This document shows positions 34,719 to 44,054 of a stretch of DNA of 64,000 nucleotides, one piece after another. Origin of the DNA: Porphyrobacter sp. AAP60 (GTDB lineage Bacteria > Pseudomonadota > Alphaproteobacteria > Sphingomonadales > Sphingomonadaceae). How positions within the stretch are numbered: position 1 is the stretch's first letter; each line of letters starts with the position of its first letter. Location of the stretch: contig NZ_LJHV01000008.1 of the NCBI RefSeq assembly GCF_001296025.1, forward strand, positions 558,001 through 622,000. Reading direction: 5' to 3'. A program made the translations under genes and the position numbers. The notes under the pieces are model-generated. The model had not been told where the DNA came from and ran no database searches. It saw nothing but the letters and a program-made list of their open reading frames with translations.

Positions 34719-36770
34719 ATGCAGGAAAAGCCGTTCAATCCGTTTGTTGCCGCGATCTGGCGCAGGCTGGCCGAAACCATGCTGGCAGAGCCACACGAAA
34801 TGGCCATCACCCCGCAGCAGGTGGTCGACAATCTGCAGGCCATGTTCGGCAACATGCGCGGCAGCACGCCGGGCAGCACCGCGCTTTCAGTGTTCGCCAC
34901 CTGGGTGGTGCTGGGCGGGCCGGTGTGGCATTTCGCCCCGCGATCGTTCCGCATCATGCGGATCAGGCGGCGGCTGAAGCACAGCAGGGTCGATCTGTTT
35001 CAAGACATGGCCCGGATTCGCGGCATCGTTTACGCAGGCTATTACGGCCATTGGCAGACCGCCGCCGGGCCTGCTCCCGACCAAGCTGGCGAGGAAGACG
35101 CCAACCGCGATAATCCGGTGTTCGAAGCGATCGGCTTTACCCTGCCGCGCCACCGCACCCGGGCCGGTACGCCCGATGATCCCGCGATCGACGAATACAC
35201 CGCCAACGATCTGCCGCCCTCGGTGTTCATCGGCGAGGACGCTCTTCCCGATTCGGTCGAAGTGGTGGTGATCGGATCGGGCGCGGGCGGGGCGGTGGCG
35301 GCATCCAACCTTGCCGATCAGGGCTACGAAGTCCTGATTGTCGAGGCCGGCCCCTATCTCCCCAGCAGCGTGATCACCCCGCACGAAGCGCGCATGTCAT
35401 CCAGCCTCTACAAGGACGGCGCAATCCAGACCACGCGCGACCGTGATATCATCATCTTCCAAGGGCGCACCGTCGGCGGATCGACGGTGATCAACAACGG
35501 CATCTGCCTGCGTCTGGAACGCGAGGGCGAAACCCATCCCGATGCCAATGATGTGCTGGCCACGTGGGAAGGCCTGGGCGCGGGGGTTTCTGCATCGGCG
35601 CTGGCTGCATCCTATGACCGGATCGAGACGTTTCTGGGCATTCACGAGATCGACCGGCGGCTGGGGCGCAACAACGGCACACGTCTCCTCGCTGCATGGG
35701 ATGCCTATCGCGCCGGTTCGGGCGATGCGATGGACCAGCGCGCCATTTCCGGCTGGTTCCGCAAGAACTGGGGCGCGAAAACGGAGGACAACCGCTGCAA
35801 TTCCTGCGGCTATTGCAACACCGGCTGCCCTTACGGCCGCAAACGCGCCATGCCGGAAAGCTTCCTGCGGCGCGCCACGCTGGATGCGCCGCGCAAGGCA
35901 CGGATTCTGGCCGATGCGCAGGTGATCGAAATCCGCTGGGGAACGCCCGCCGCCGATGGCAGACGGGTGGCCAGCGCGGTACACGTGCTGCTGCCCGATG
36001 GCCGCGCCAAGTGGGTCGGCATCACCAAGGGCGTGGTGGTGGCCGCAGGCACGATTGCCTCCAGCAACATCCTGTCAGCCAGCGGCGTTGCTGGCACCGG
36101 CAAGGACATATCGCTCAACATTGCCTGCCCCGTGCCCGCCCTGATGCCCGATCCGGTGCTGGCGTGGGATGAAGACCAGATGGCGACCTTCATCGATCGC
36201 GGCGATTTTCTGATCGAAAGCCATTTCCAGCCGCCGATGAGCATGGCGTCGCTGGTGCCGGGCTGGTTTGATGAACATTTCCGGCGGATGCACCACTATA
36301 ACCGGCTGGCGTCGGCAGGCGCGCTGTTCCCCGCTGACCGGCGCGGGACAATCAAGAACGGCAAGCTCGGCTTCAAACTGAAAGAGGCCGATCTGGACGT
36401 GCTGCGCCGCGCGCTGGCGGTGATGACCAAGGTGCATTTCGCAGGCGGCGCGCTGGAGGTCTATCCGGCGCTGCTGCACGGCGAGACACTGCACGCAGGG
36501 ATGAGCGATGCCGCAATCGACGCTTTCTTCCGCGACCACATCCACGAACCCGACGATGTGGTGTTGTCGTCAAGCCATCCGCATGGCGGCAACGCCATCA
36601 ATGCCGATCCGGCCAAAGGCGTGGTCGATCTGGATCAGCGGGTCCACGGCACCACCAATGTGCTGGTGGCCGATGCCAGCGTCATGCCCAGCTGCATCCG
36701 CGTCAACGCGCAGCTGACCACCATGGCGATGGCCGACCGCGTGACTCACGGGCGGCGGGTATTCGCTTAG
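34719..36770 (+). CDS. GMC oxidoreductase with ferredoxin-like CX2CX2CX3CP motif
   Basis: This FAD enzyme of 683 residues probably oxidises an alcohol, perhaps a long-chain or membrane lipid substrate. The dinucleotide fold is VVVIGSGAGGAVAASNLADQ. The GMC signature region is FQGRTVGGSTVINNG and the C-terminal catalytic segment is SSSHPHGGNAINADP with RVNAQLTTMAMADRV. Unusually, residues 360-371 read CNSCGYCNTGCP, the spacing of a [4Fe-4S] ferredoxin site. The first 170 residues are an extra helical domain with a hydrophobic stretch. The stop overlaps the phaZ stop tail to tail. Confidence 0.85.
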   Translation: MQEKPFNPFVAAIWRRLAETMLAEPHEMAITPQQVVDNLQAMFGNMRGSTPGSTALSVFATWVVLGGPVWHFAPRSFRIMRIRRRLKHSRVDLFQDMARIRGIVYAGYYGHWQTAAGPAPDQAGEEDANRDNPVFEAIGFTLPRHRTRAGTPDDPAIDEYTANDLPPSVFIGEDALPDSVEVVVIGSGAGGAVAASNLADQGYEVLIVEAGPYLPSSVITPHEARMSSSLYKDGAIQTTRDRDIIIFQGRTVGGSTVINNGICLRLEREGETHPDANDVLATWEGLGAGVSASALAASYDRIETFLGIHEIDRRLGRNNGTRLLAAWDAYRAGSGDAMDQRAISGWFRKNWGAKTEDNRCNSCGYCNTGCPYGRKRAMPESFLRRATLDAPRKARILADAQVIEIRWGTPAADGRRVASAVHVLLPDGRAKWVGITKGVVVAAGTIASSNILSASGVAGTGKDISLNIACPVPALMPDPVLAWDEDQMATFIDRGDFLIESHFQPPMSMASLVPGWFDEHFRRMHHYNRLASAGALFPADRRGTIKNGKLGFKLKEADLDVLRRALAVMTKVHFAGGALEVYPALLHGETLHAGMSDAAIDAFFRDHIHEPDDVVLSSSHPHGGNAINADPAKGVVDLDQRVHGTTNVLVADASVMPSCIRVNAQLTTMAMADRVTHGRRVFA

Positions 36771-38014
36771 CCCGCGTGGGCGGCGATCCATTCTTCCACC
36801 ACCGGGGCGACCTTTTCGCGCCAGCGGCTGCCGTTGAAGATGCCGTAATGGCCCGCGCCTTCGGCCATGTAGTACCGCTTTTTATCGTCGGGCAGGTTCG
36901 GCGTCAGCTTCAGCGCCGCCTTCGTCTGGCCGAGGCCGGAGATATCGTCCCGCTCGCCTTCGATGGCGAGCAGCGCGGTGTCGGTGATCTGCGTGATGTC
37001 GACCAGCTCGCCCTTGTGGCGGAATTCGCCCTTGGGGATCGAATGCTTCTGGAACACCTCCTCCACGGTCTGGAGGTAGAACTCCGCCGTCATGTCGCAG
37101 ACCGAACGATATTCGTCGTAGAAGTCCTTGGTCGCCTGCGCGGATGCGTCACTGGCTTCGTCGCCCACGGTCAGGTGTTTGAACATCTCGTAATGGCTCA
37201 TCATGTGGCTCGACAGGTTCATCGACATGAAGGCGTTCAGCTGCATGAAGCCGGGATAAACGCGGCGGCCCGCGCCCGGATATTTGTGCGGCACGGTGGC
37301 GATCACCGTCTGGCGGAACCATTCGATCGGACGCTTCATCGCCATGTTGTTGACGACCGTGGGGCATTCGCGCGTATCAATCGGCCCGCCCATCATGGTG
37401 AGCGTGGCCGGCGTCGCGGGTGATTTGTGGAGGTTCATCAGCGCGACAGCCGCAAAGGCGGGCACAGAAGGCTGGCACACCGCCATCATGTGGATGCGCG
37501 GGCCTGCGGCTTCCGCGTGAACATGATCGGTAAATTCGATCAGGTAATCGATATATTCATCAAGGTCGAAGCGGCCCGCGTCCTGCGGCACCATCTTGGC
37601 ATCGGCCCAATCGGTGATGAACACATCGGCGCTTTCCAGCATCCGTTCCACCGTGCCGCGCAGCAGCGTGGCGTAATGGCCGCTCATCGGGGCGACGATC
37701 AGCAGGCGCGGACGGTCTGCCGGGGTGCCTTCGACGGTGAAGTGCAGCAGATCGCCGAACGGGCGCTTCAATGCGATGGTTTCGGTGACGGCTCGGGCCT
37801 TGCCGCCGATTTCCACTTCGGTGATGCCGAAAGCGGGCTTGCCATAAGGCGCGGTGGCGTGGGCGAACACATCAAGCGCGTGGCCTGCAATCGGCCCCAG
37901 CCCCAGATAACCGAACGGATTGGCAGGGTTCGAGAGCACGTTGGCGCTGATCGAAGCGAGCGCGCTGGCGCTGTTCATCCAGCTGCGTTGCAGCTCATAA
38001 GCATGGTAAAGCAT
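36767..38014 (-). CDS. phaZ: Intracellular polyhydroxyalkanoate depolymerase
   Basis: PhaZ hydrolyses stored PHB granules. The 415-residue protein belongs to the PhaZ1-like family whose nucleophile is a cysteine, here Cys180 in MMAVCQPSVPAFAAVALM. Other hallmarks are PMSGHYATLLRGTVERML, FITDWADAKMVP and the C-terminal GAGHYGIFNGSRWREKVAP. The start ATG 38014 follows GAGG. Upstream, at 38095-38111, lies a perfect palindrome with TGC-N3-GCA, a possible PhaR operator. With phaB it indicates PHB storage in this organism. Confidence 0.93.
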   Translation of the reverse strand: MLYHAYELQRSWMNSASALASISANVLSNPANPFGYLGLGPIAGHALDVFAHATAPYGKPAFGITEVEIGGKARAVTETIALKRPFGDLLHFTVEGTPADRPRLLIVAPMSGHYATLLRGTVERMLESADVFITDWADAKMVPQDAGRFDLDEYIDYLIEFTDHVHAEAAGPRIHMMAVCQPSVPAFAAVALMNLHKSPATPATLTMMGGPIDTRECPTVVNNMAMKRPIEWFRQTVIATVPHKYPGAGRRVYPGFMQLNAFMSMNLSSHMMSHYEMFKHLTVGDEASDASAQATKDFYDEYRSVCDMTAEFYLQTVEEVFQKHSIPKGEFRHKGELVDITQITDTALLAIEGERDDISGLGQTKAALKLTPNLPDDKKRYYMAEGAGHYGIFNGSRWREKVAPVVEEWIAAHAG

Positions 38015-38094
38015 TACGAAACCCTCAAGTAACGAACAGTCCGGCACCTCTGTCCCGCGGGCGCCTTGCCCAAGTAAATGGGCCTTTGCGGTCC

Positions 38095-38111
38095 ATTGTG
38101 CAACGCACAAT
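38095..38111. promoter_or_regulatory. Candidate PhaR-type operator between phaZ and the ABC exporter
   Basis: ATTGTGC AAC GCACAAT is a perfect 7-bp inverted repeat with a 3-bp spacer. It lies 80 bases before the phaZ start and 85 before the ABC gene start, between divergent genes. TGC-N3-GCA palindromes of this kind are typical of the PHB regulator PhaR in alphaproteobacteria (from memory). The binding is inferred. Confidence 0.45.
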
Positions 38112-38196
38112 TACGAGAGGGGCCAGCAGGGGCTGCACAGGTGCATCGCTTTTTGCACGTGAATTTCGCGGCGTGTGCGTCTAGAGCGCGGTGACC

Positions 38197-40059
38197 ATGC
38201 ACGGGGAAACCACTGATCGCGTAACTCTTGATACTCAGCCCGATAGCGGGCCTGAGATCGCAGTCCTGTCGCCGGAAACTGTGCAAGAGGCTGAAACAGA
38301 ACCCAAATCGCGCTCGCTTGCGCCCTTGCGGATGGTGTTCGACGCAGCGAGAAAATACCCGCGCCAGATCGCCTTGGCGCTGCTGGCGTTGGTGATCACC
38401 TCGGCGGCAACGCTGGCAATTCCGTGGCGGTTCAAGGTCATCATCGACGAAGCATTCGGTGGAGGTGCAACCCCCGAGGATATCGGCCGCGCATTCCAGT
38501 ATCTGCTGATGATCGTGGTGATCCTTGGCATCGGCACCGCGCTGCGATTCTATTTCGTGAGCTGGCTGGGGGAACGGGTCGTAGCCGATATCCGGCTGAA
38601 AGTGCAGAACAATCTGCTGCGGCTGTCGCCCGGTTTCTACGAGGTCAACAGCCCCAAGGAAATCAGCAGCCGGATGACAAGCGATACCGCGATCATCGAG
38701 AACGTGGTCGGCACTACGGTTTCGGTCGCGCTGCGCAATTCGCTGACCGCAATCGGCGGGATCGGGTTGCTGATCTTTCTTGCGCCGTCGCTGACACTGG
38801 GCCTGCTGATCGGCATTCCGCTGGTGATTGCGCCAATCGTGTTTTTCGGGCGCAAGATCCGTGCGGTTTCGCGCACCAGTCAGGATCGTATTGCAGACGT
38901 TGGTGCCTACGTTACGGAAGTGCTCTCGGCGATGAAGATCGTGCAGAGCTTCGGGCAGGAGCGGCGCGAGAACGGGCGGTTTGCGGACGTGGTGGAGGAA
39001 ACCTTCGCCACAGCGCGCAAGCGCATCATCCTGCGCTCGGCGATGACATCGGTGGTGATCCTGCTGGTGTTCGGCGCGATTACGCTGGCGATGTGGCGCG
39101 GCGCGCTGGCGGTTAATGAAGGCTCGATCACACCGGGAGACATGGGCTTTTTCGTCTTCACAGGTGTCATTGTGGCAGGCGCGCTGGGATCGCTCACGGA
39201 AGTTTACGGCGATCTGCTGCGCGGTGCCGGTGCGGCGAGCCGGCTGGCCGAACTGCTCGAAGCCCGGCCTGAAATCGCTCCGCCCGCCCGGCCTGAACGC
39301 CTGCCGGTGCCGCCGCGCGGCAGCCTCAGCTTCCGCAATGTCACCTTCCGCTATCCCGCGCGGCCCGAAACGGCGGCGCTGAAGGATTTCACGCTGGAGA
39401 TCGAGCCGGGCGAAACCATCGCCATCGTCGGCCCGTCGGGCGCAGGCAAATCGACCATCTTCCAGCTGGTCGAACGGTTCTACGATCCGCAGGCGGGCAC
39501 CATCCGGCTTGATGGCGTGCCGCTTACCGCCGCCGATCCTGCCGAAGTGCGCGCGCGGCTCGCGCTGGTGCCGCAGGACGGGGTGCTGTTCAGCGCCAAT
39601 GCCCGCGATAACCTGCGTTATGGCAAGTGGGACGCGACTGACGAGAACATCTGGGACGCCGCCCGCGCCGCCAATGCCGAAAGCTTCCTGCGCGCACTGC
39701 CGCAAGGGCTCGACACATACCTTGGTGAAGGCGGCACGCAGCTTTCGGGCGGCCAGCAACAGCGCGTCGCGATAGCCCGCGCCCTGCTGCGCGATTCTCC
39801 GATCCTGCTGCTGGACGAGGCGACCAGCGCGCTGGATGCCGAAAGCGAACAACTGGTGCAGCAGGCGCTCGATACGCTGATGGCGCAGCGCACCACGCTG
39901 GTGATCGCCCACCGCCTTGCCACGGTGCGCAAGGCTGACCGGATCGTGGTGCTGGAAGATGGCCGGATTGTCGAACAGGGCACCCATGACGTGCTGTCGA
40001 ACGCGGGCGGGCTCTATGCGCGCCTCGCCCGGCTACAATTCACCAACGCCGCAGCCTGA
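38197..40059 (+). CDS. ABC exporter, fused transmembrane-ATPase (MsbA/ABCB-like)
   Basis: The 620-residue protein is a half-transporter that would act as a homodimer. The N-terminal six-helix domain (residues about 35-330) includes ALALLALVITSAATLAIPWR and is followed by one ATPase domain: Walker A GPSGAGKSTIFQL, signature LSGGQQQRVAIARALL and Walker B ILLLDEATSALDAESE, with the H-loop VIAHRLATV. The substrate could be lipid, peptide or drug; no partner gene decides it. ATG 38197 is preferred to GTG 38191. It is divergent from phaZ. Confidence 0.9.
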   Translation: MHGETTDRVTLDTQPDSGPEIAVLSPETVQEAETEPKSRSLAPLRMVFDAARKYPRQIALALLALVITSAATLAIPWRFKVIIDEAFGGGATPEDIGRAFQYLLMIVVILGIGTALRFYFVSWLGERVVADIRLKVQNNLLRLSPGFYEVNSPKEISSRMTSDTAIIENVVGTTVSVALRNSLTAIGGIGLLIFLAPSLTLGLLIGIPLVIAPIVFFGRKIRAVSRTSQDRIADVGAYVTEVLSAMKIVQSFGQERRENGRFADVVEETFATARKRIILRSAMTSVVILLVFGAITLAMWRGALAVNEGSITPGDMGFFVFTGVIVAGALGSLTEVYGDLLRGAGAASRLAELLEARPEIAPPARPERLPVPPRGSLSFRNVTFRYPARPETAALKDFTLEIEPGETIAIVGPSGAGKSTIFQLVERFYDPQAGTIRLDGVPLTAADPAEVRARLALVPQDGVLFSANARDNLRYGKWDATDENIWDAARAANAESFLRALPQGLDTYLGEGGTQLSGGQQQRVAIARALLRDSPILLLDEATSALDAESEQLVQQALDTLMAQRTTLVIAHRLATVRKADRIVVLEDGRIVEQGTHDVLSNAGGLYARLARLQFTNAAA

Positions 40060-40198
40060 GCCCCGCCGCGATTTTCGACACCGCGCTTTTCGACAAAGCG
40101 CATCGATCGCCGGATGAAGAGCAACCTTTCCCCCGATGCTGCGTTAGTGTGACAATTGCAGGCATCGGCCTGCTCCAGAGCTTTCGGGGACTTCGCAC

Positions 40199-42403
40199 AT
40201 GATCCACAAGACCGCCGCGCTTTTCGGCGCAAGCCCTGCCGTGCTTGCTTTCGCAGCGCTCGCCTTTGCCGCACCTGCGTTCGCCAATGACCAGACGCAC
40301 GACCATGCCGATGGCATCGAATTGCTGCTGGAAGACAGCGGCGCGGCATCTGTCCTCGCGCCCTCGCCCGCCATGCCGGGGATGAGCTTTGGCACATGGG
40401 GCGTCGATCCGGCGCTGCTCGCCACCGATGTGCAGCCGGGCGATGATTTCAACGCCTATGTCAACGGCCCGTGGATCGCCGCCAACCCGCTGCCGCCCGA
40501 ATTCAGCCGTCTGGGTGCCTTCACCCTGCTCGGCGAACAGAGCACGGCCGATGTGAAGGCGTTGATGGACGATCTGCTGGCCAAGCCTGCCGCTAGCCTT
40601 TCTGCCGATGAAGCGCGGATCGTGGGCGCGTATCAGTCCTACCTCGATACCGCCGCGATCGAAGCGGCGGGCCTTGCGCCGGCCAAGCCGCATCTCGACA
40701 GGATCATGGGTGCCACCACCCTCGACGATCTTGCCATGCTGTGGGCCGATCCCGCCTATCCCAGCCCGATCGGCGCCAGCGTCAGCGTGGATGCCAAGCA
40801 GCCTGACCGCCACATTGCTTCGGTTAGGCTCGGCGCGCTGGGTCTGCCTGACCGCGATTACTATCTCGATACGACCGAGAAGGGCGTGGCGATCCAGACC
40901 AAGTATAAGGAATACCTCGCCTTCCTGCTGGGCGAAGCAGGCTACGCCGATGCCGCGATGGTCGAGAAGGTCTATGCCTTCGAAGACGCTATCGCCCGCA
41001 ACGTGGCGTGGGATCGCACCGTGCGCCGCAACCGTGATCTGACCTATAACCTGCTGACCGCCGATGAATTGGCAGCGATGGGCGGCGATGTGCCGGTTGC
41101 TGCGATGATTTCCGCGCTCGGCATCGAAAGCAGCCCCGGTTTCGTCGTCAGCCTGATGCCGCCGACGCCCGAGGAAATCGCGCAGTACAAGCTGGACGAG
41201 GCGACCCTCGCCAAGATCGGCACCGGCCTGCCCGGCATGTTCGCGCTGCTTTCGGAAACCCCGGTCGAGGTGCTTCAGGCGTGGATGGTGAAGGAGTTCC
41301 TGTCGGGCCATGCCGCCGTGCTTCCCCAGCGGTTTGACGACGCCAGCTTCGCATTTTTCGGCAAGACCCTGCGCGGCACACCCGAACAGCGCCCCCGCTG
41401 GAAACGCGCCATCGGCGAATCCGAAGGCCTGCTGGGCGAGCTGATCGGCAAGGAATATGTCGCCCGCTATTTCCCACCCGAAAAGAAGGCGGCGATGGAC
41501 GCGCTGGTGGTCAACCTGCGGATCGCGCTGCGCGAATCGATTGCCGAAATCGACTGGATGGGCGAGGCGACCAAGACCCAGGCGCTGGCCAAGCTCGACA
41601 GTTTCGATCCCAAGATCGGCTATCGCCCCAATCTTGAAACCTATGATGGTCTTGCGATCACAGCGGGCGATCCGATTGCCAACCGCATGGCGGCGGCCAA
41701 GTGGCGGCAGGCGGATAATGTTGCCAAGCTGGGCCAGCCGATCGACCGCACCGAATGGGGCATGCTGCCGCAGACCGTGAACGCCTATTACAACTCGGTG
41801 AAGAACGAGATCGTGTTTCCCGCAGGCATCCTGCAACAGCCGTTCTTCGCGCTGACCAATGATATCGCGGTCAACTACGGCGCGATTGGCGGCGTGATCG
41901 GGCATGAAATCGGCCACGGTTTCGACGATCAGGGTTCCAAGTCCGATGCCAGCGGCGCACTGCGCAACTGGTGGACCGATGAAGACCGCGCTGCTTTCGA
42001 CAAGCTCGGCGATGCACTGGTGGCGCAGTATAACGGGTTCTGCCCGCTCGATAACGGCACCACCTGTGTGAACGGCCGCCTGACGCTGGGCGAGAATATC
42101 GGCGATGTCGGCGGGCTTTCGATGGCGTACCGCGCTTACAAGATCGCGACCAAGGGCAAAGATGTGCCCGTGATCGACGGGCTGACCGGCGATCAGCGCT
42201 TCTTTATCGCATGGGCGCAGGTGTGGCGTTCGGCCCAGCGCGAGGAAAACTACCGCAACCGCCTGCGCACCGACAGCCACAGCCCGGAAGAATACCGGGT
42301 CAACGGCGTCGTGCGCAATCTGGACGAATGGTACGACGCATTCGGCGTGAAGCCGGGCGATGCGATGTATCTGCCGCCGGAAGAGCGCGTGCGCATCTGG
42401 TAG
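40199..42403 (+). CDS. M13-family zinc metallopeptidase (neprilysin-like), exported
   Basis: The 734-residue precursor has a signal peptide (LAFAALAFAAPAFA) and a neprilysin-type M13 peptidase domain. The zinc site is GHEIGHGFDDQG (His569 and His573, HExxH), and the third ligand is in ENIGDVGGLSMAYRAY. NAYYNSVKNEIVFPAGILQ and the C-terminal FFIAWAQVWRSAQREENYR are standard family segments. It degrades peptides in the periplasm or outside the cell. The N-terminal 30 mature residues are His/Asp rich (NDQTHDHADG), which may bind metal. Confidence 0.93.
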   Translation: MIHKTAALFGASPAVLAFAALAFAAPAFANDQTHDHADGIELLLEDSGAASVLAPSPAMPGMSFGTWGVDPALLATDVQPGDDFNAYVNGPWIAANPLPPEFSRLGAFTLLGEQSTADVKALMDDLLAKPAASLSADEARIVGAYQSYLDTAAIEAAGLAPAKPHLDRIMGATTLDDLAMLWADPAYPSPIGASVSVDAKQPDRHIASVRLGALGLPDRDYYLDTTEKGVAIQTKYKEYLAFLLGEAGYADAAMVEKVYAFEDAIARNVAWDRTVRRNRDLTYNLLTADELAAMGGDVPVAAMISALGIESSPGFVVSLMPPTPEEIAQYKLDEATLAKIGTGLPGMFALLSETPVEVLQAWMVKEFLSGHAAVLPQRFDDASFAFFGKTLRGTPEQRPRWKRAIGESEGLLGELIGKEYVARYFPPEKKAAMDALVVNLRIALRESIAEIDWMGEATKTQALAKLDSFDPKIGYRPNLETYDGLAITAGDPIANRMAAAKWRQADNVAKLGQPIDRTEWGMLPQTVNAYYNSVKNEIVFPAGILQQPFFALTNDIAVNYGAIGGVIGHEIGHGFDDQGSKSDASGALRNWWTDEDRAAFDKLGDALVAQYNGFCPLDNGTTCVNGRLTLGENIGDVGGLSMAYRAYKIATKGKDVPVIDGLTGDQRFFIAWAQVWRSAQREENYRNRLRTDSHSPEEYRVNGVVRNLDEWYDAFGVKPGDAMYLPPEERVRIW

Positions 42404-42458
42404 GCGCTGCGCCTAAGCGGATTGACTTGGCCTGCGCCCCTGTCATGGAGCGCAGGCC

Positions 42459-43253
42459 ATGACATTCTTCCAGCTACTGCTCATCGCTGTTGTGCAGGGA
42501 ATCACCGAATTCCTGCCGATTTCGTCGTCCGGGCACCTGATCCTGATTCCGTTTCTGACGGACTTTCCCGATCAGGGGCCGATGATCGATGTCGCGGTGC
42601 ACGTTGGTTCGCTGATGGCGATCGTCATCTATTTCTGGCGCGATGTGCTGGGGCTGGCGCGCGGCGGCTTTGCCACGATCGGGCTGGGCAATGATCCGCT
42701 CCAGCGGCGGCTGTTCCTGTGGGTGGTGGTTGGCACCATTCCCGCTGTGGCAGTGGGCTTGTTTCTCAAGCTGGGCGGCTATCTTGATAGTTTCCGCAGC
42801 ACCGATCTGGTGGCTGTCAATCTGATCGTGTTCGGCGTGCTGCTGGGGCTCGCGGACCGGTTCGGGCGGCAGGAACGGCGGTATGAAGACCTGACCTTGC
42901 GCGATGCGCTTCTGGTCGGGATCGCGCAGGCCATGGCGCTGATCCCCGGTACCAGCCGGTCGGGCGCGACCATGACAGCGGCGCGCGCATTGGGATATGG
43001 ACGGGTGGAGGCGGCGCGGTTTTCGTTCCTGCTGGCGATCCCGGCGGTGACGGGTGCAGGACTGCTTGCGGTGCTCGACCTGGCGGAGGCCAGCAGCCAG
43101 ATGCAGCTTGATGCGCTGATTGCCGGGGTGATGACCTTTGTCGCGGCCTTCGCGACCATGGCGTTCCTGATGAAGTTCCTGCAACGCGCATCAATGCTGG
43201 TATTTGTGCTTTACCGCATCGCAATGGGCTGCGCGCTGCTCTACTTCTTCTGA
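42459..43253 (+). CDS. uppP: Undecaprenyl-diphosphatase UppP (BacA)
   Basis: UppP recycles undecaprenyl diphosphate for peptidoglycan and polysaccharide synthesis. The 264-residue membrane protein has the two signature motifs EFLPISSSGHLILIP near the N terminus and PGTSRSGATMTAARALG in the middle. About seven hydrophobic segments are visible. The start ATG at 42459 follows GGAGCG. It follows the M13 peptidase gene by 55 bases. Confidence 0.95.
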   Translation: MTFFQLLLIAVVQGITEFLPISSSGHLILIPFLTDFPDQGPMIDVAVHVGSLMAIVIYFWRDVLGLARGGFATIGLGNDPLQRRLFLWVVVGTIPAVAVGLFLKLGGYLDSFRSTDLVAVNLIVFGVLLGLADRFGRQERRYEDLTLRDALLVGIAQAMALIPGTSRSGATMTAARALGYGRVEAARFSFLLAIPAVTGAGLLAVLDLAEASSQMQLDALIAGVMTFVAAFATMAFLMKFLQRASMLVFVLYRIAMGCALLYFF

Positions 43254-43320
43254 TCGTTGCCAGCGATAACAGGAACCGTTCGCAGTCCCGCTGGTTTGAG
43301 CCAGTAACCGGCGCGTACCG

Positions 43321-43608
43321 GTGGTGTTGGAGATCCTTTCGCTGATGGCCTTGCTGGTGCTTGTTCTGCTGGGTGCAACCCTGGGATGGCTGGCTTCGAT
43401 CCTTGCCCGGACCGAAGGCCCGGCTGACATTCTGCGCCAGATTGCGCTGGGTCTGGTCGTGTCGGTGGTCGCAGGCGCAATCGCCAATGACGGTACGATG
43501 CTGGGCAGCCTGTCACTGCTGGGACTCGGGTTGGGTCTCGCCGTCAGCGCGGTGGCACTGGTGCTGTATCACGCGATGCGCAGCCGCAAGGCCGGATCGC
43601 GCGCCTGA
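43321..43608 (+). CDS. Small membrane protein of unknown function
   Basis: The 95-residue protein has about three hydrophobic segments (MALLVLVLLGATLGWLASIL, IALGLVVSVVAGAIAND, LGLGLGLAVSAVALVLYHAM). It resembles transglycosylase-associated (GlsB/YeaQ-like) stress proteins in size and Gly-rich layout but lacks clear identity. The start is uncertain: GTG 43321 has no good ribosome site and ATG 43345 is an alternative. It follows uppP by 67 bases. Confidence 0.55.
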   Translation: MVLEILSLMALLVLVLLGATLGWLASILARTEGPADILRQIALGLVVSVVAGAIANDGTMLGSLSLLGLGLGLAVSAVALVLYHAMRSRKAGSRA

Positions 43609-43703
43609 ATTATTTTTTTCCGGCGGCGGAACAATTCCGGCGGAGCGTTCTTATCATTGGCTTGGGAGGCGATTGGCTGCCCCCAGCAAATATGGAGAGC
43701 GCC

Positions 43704-43973
43704 ATGAAGATCACTTTCAAGCATACCGCCACCGTGATGATCGCCGCACTGGGCCTTTCGGTCGCAGCCTGCGACGGCCCGAACGAAGAAGCGATGGAAG
43801 AACAGGGTGACGCCATGGTCGAAGGCGTCGAAGCTGAAGCCGATGCCATGGAAGATGCCGGCCAGATCACCGACGCGCAGGAAGATGCGATGGTCGAGAA
43901 TGCCGAAGACAAGGCCGATGCCATGGAAGACAAGGGCGAAGCCATGGATGATGGCGCCGTCGTAGCAGAATAA
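43704..43973 (+). CDS. Acidic repeat lipoprotein
   Basis: The 89-residue product has a lipoprotein signal (VMIAALGLSVAAC) followed by a nearly pure Glu/Asp/Ala/Met sequence. ADAMEDAG and ADAMEDKG-type units recur about every 7-15 residues, giving a strongly negative helical rod. The start ATG at 43704 has GGAGAG eight bases upstream. It is likely a periplasmic or surface anchor; the function is unknown. A strong terminator follows at 44014. Confidence 0.75.
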   Translation: MKITFKHTATVMIAALGLSVAACDGPNEEAMEEQGDAMVEGVEAEADAMEDAGQITDAQEDAMVENAEDKADAMEDKGEAMDDGAVVAE

Positions 43974-44013
43974 TCGCAGCCGCTCCCTGGTCAGCAATGG
44001 TCAAAGCGCGATC

Positions 44014-44050
44014 AGGCGGCCCGGAAGCGCATTCCGGGCCGCCTTTCTTA
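44014..44050 (+). terminator. Intrinsic terminator, plus strand
   Basis: AGGCGGCCCGGAA (44014-44026) and TTCCGGGCCGCCT (44032-44044) form a perfect 13-bp stem with loop GCGCA, followed by TTCTT. It ends the acidic lipoprotein transcript and faces the convergent phhA gene, which stops at 44055. Confidence 0.85.
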
Positions 44051-44054
44051 TGCC

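Noticed and set aside
38014..42280. Very long antisense frames under the ABC exporter and the M13 peptidase
   Set aside because: They mirror codon structure of clear genes on the plus strand and show no domain.
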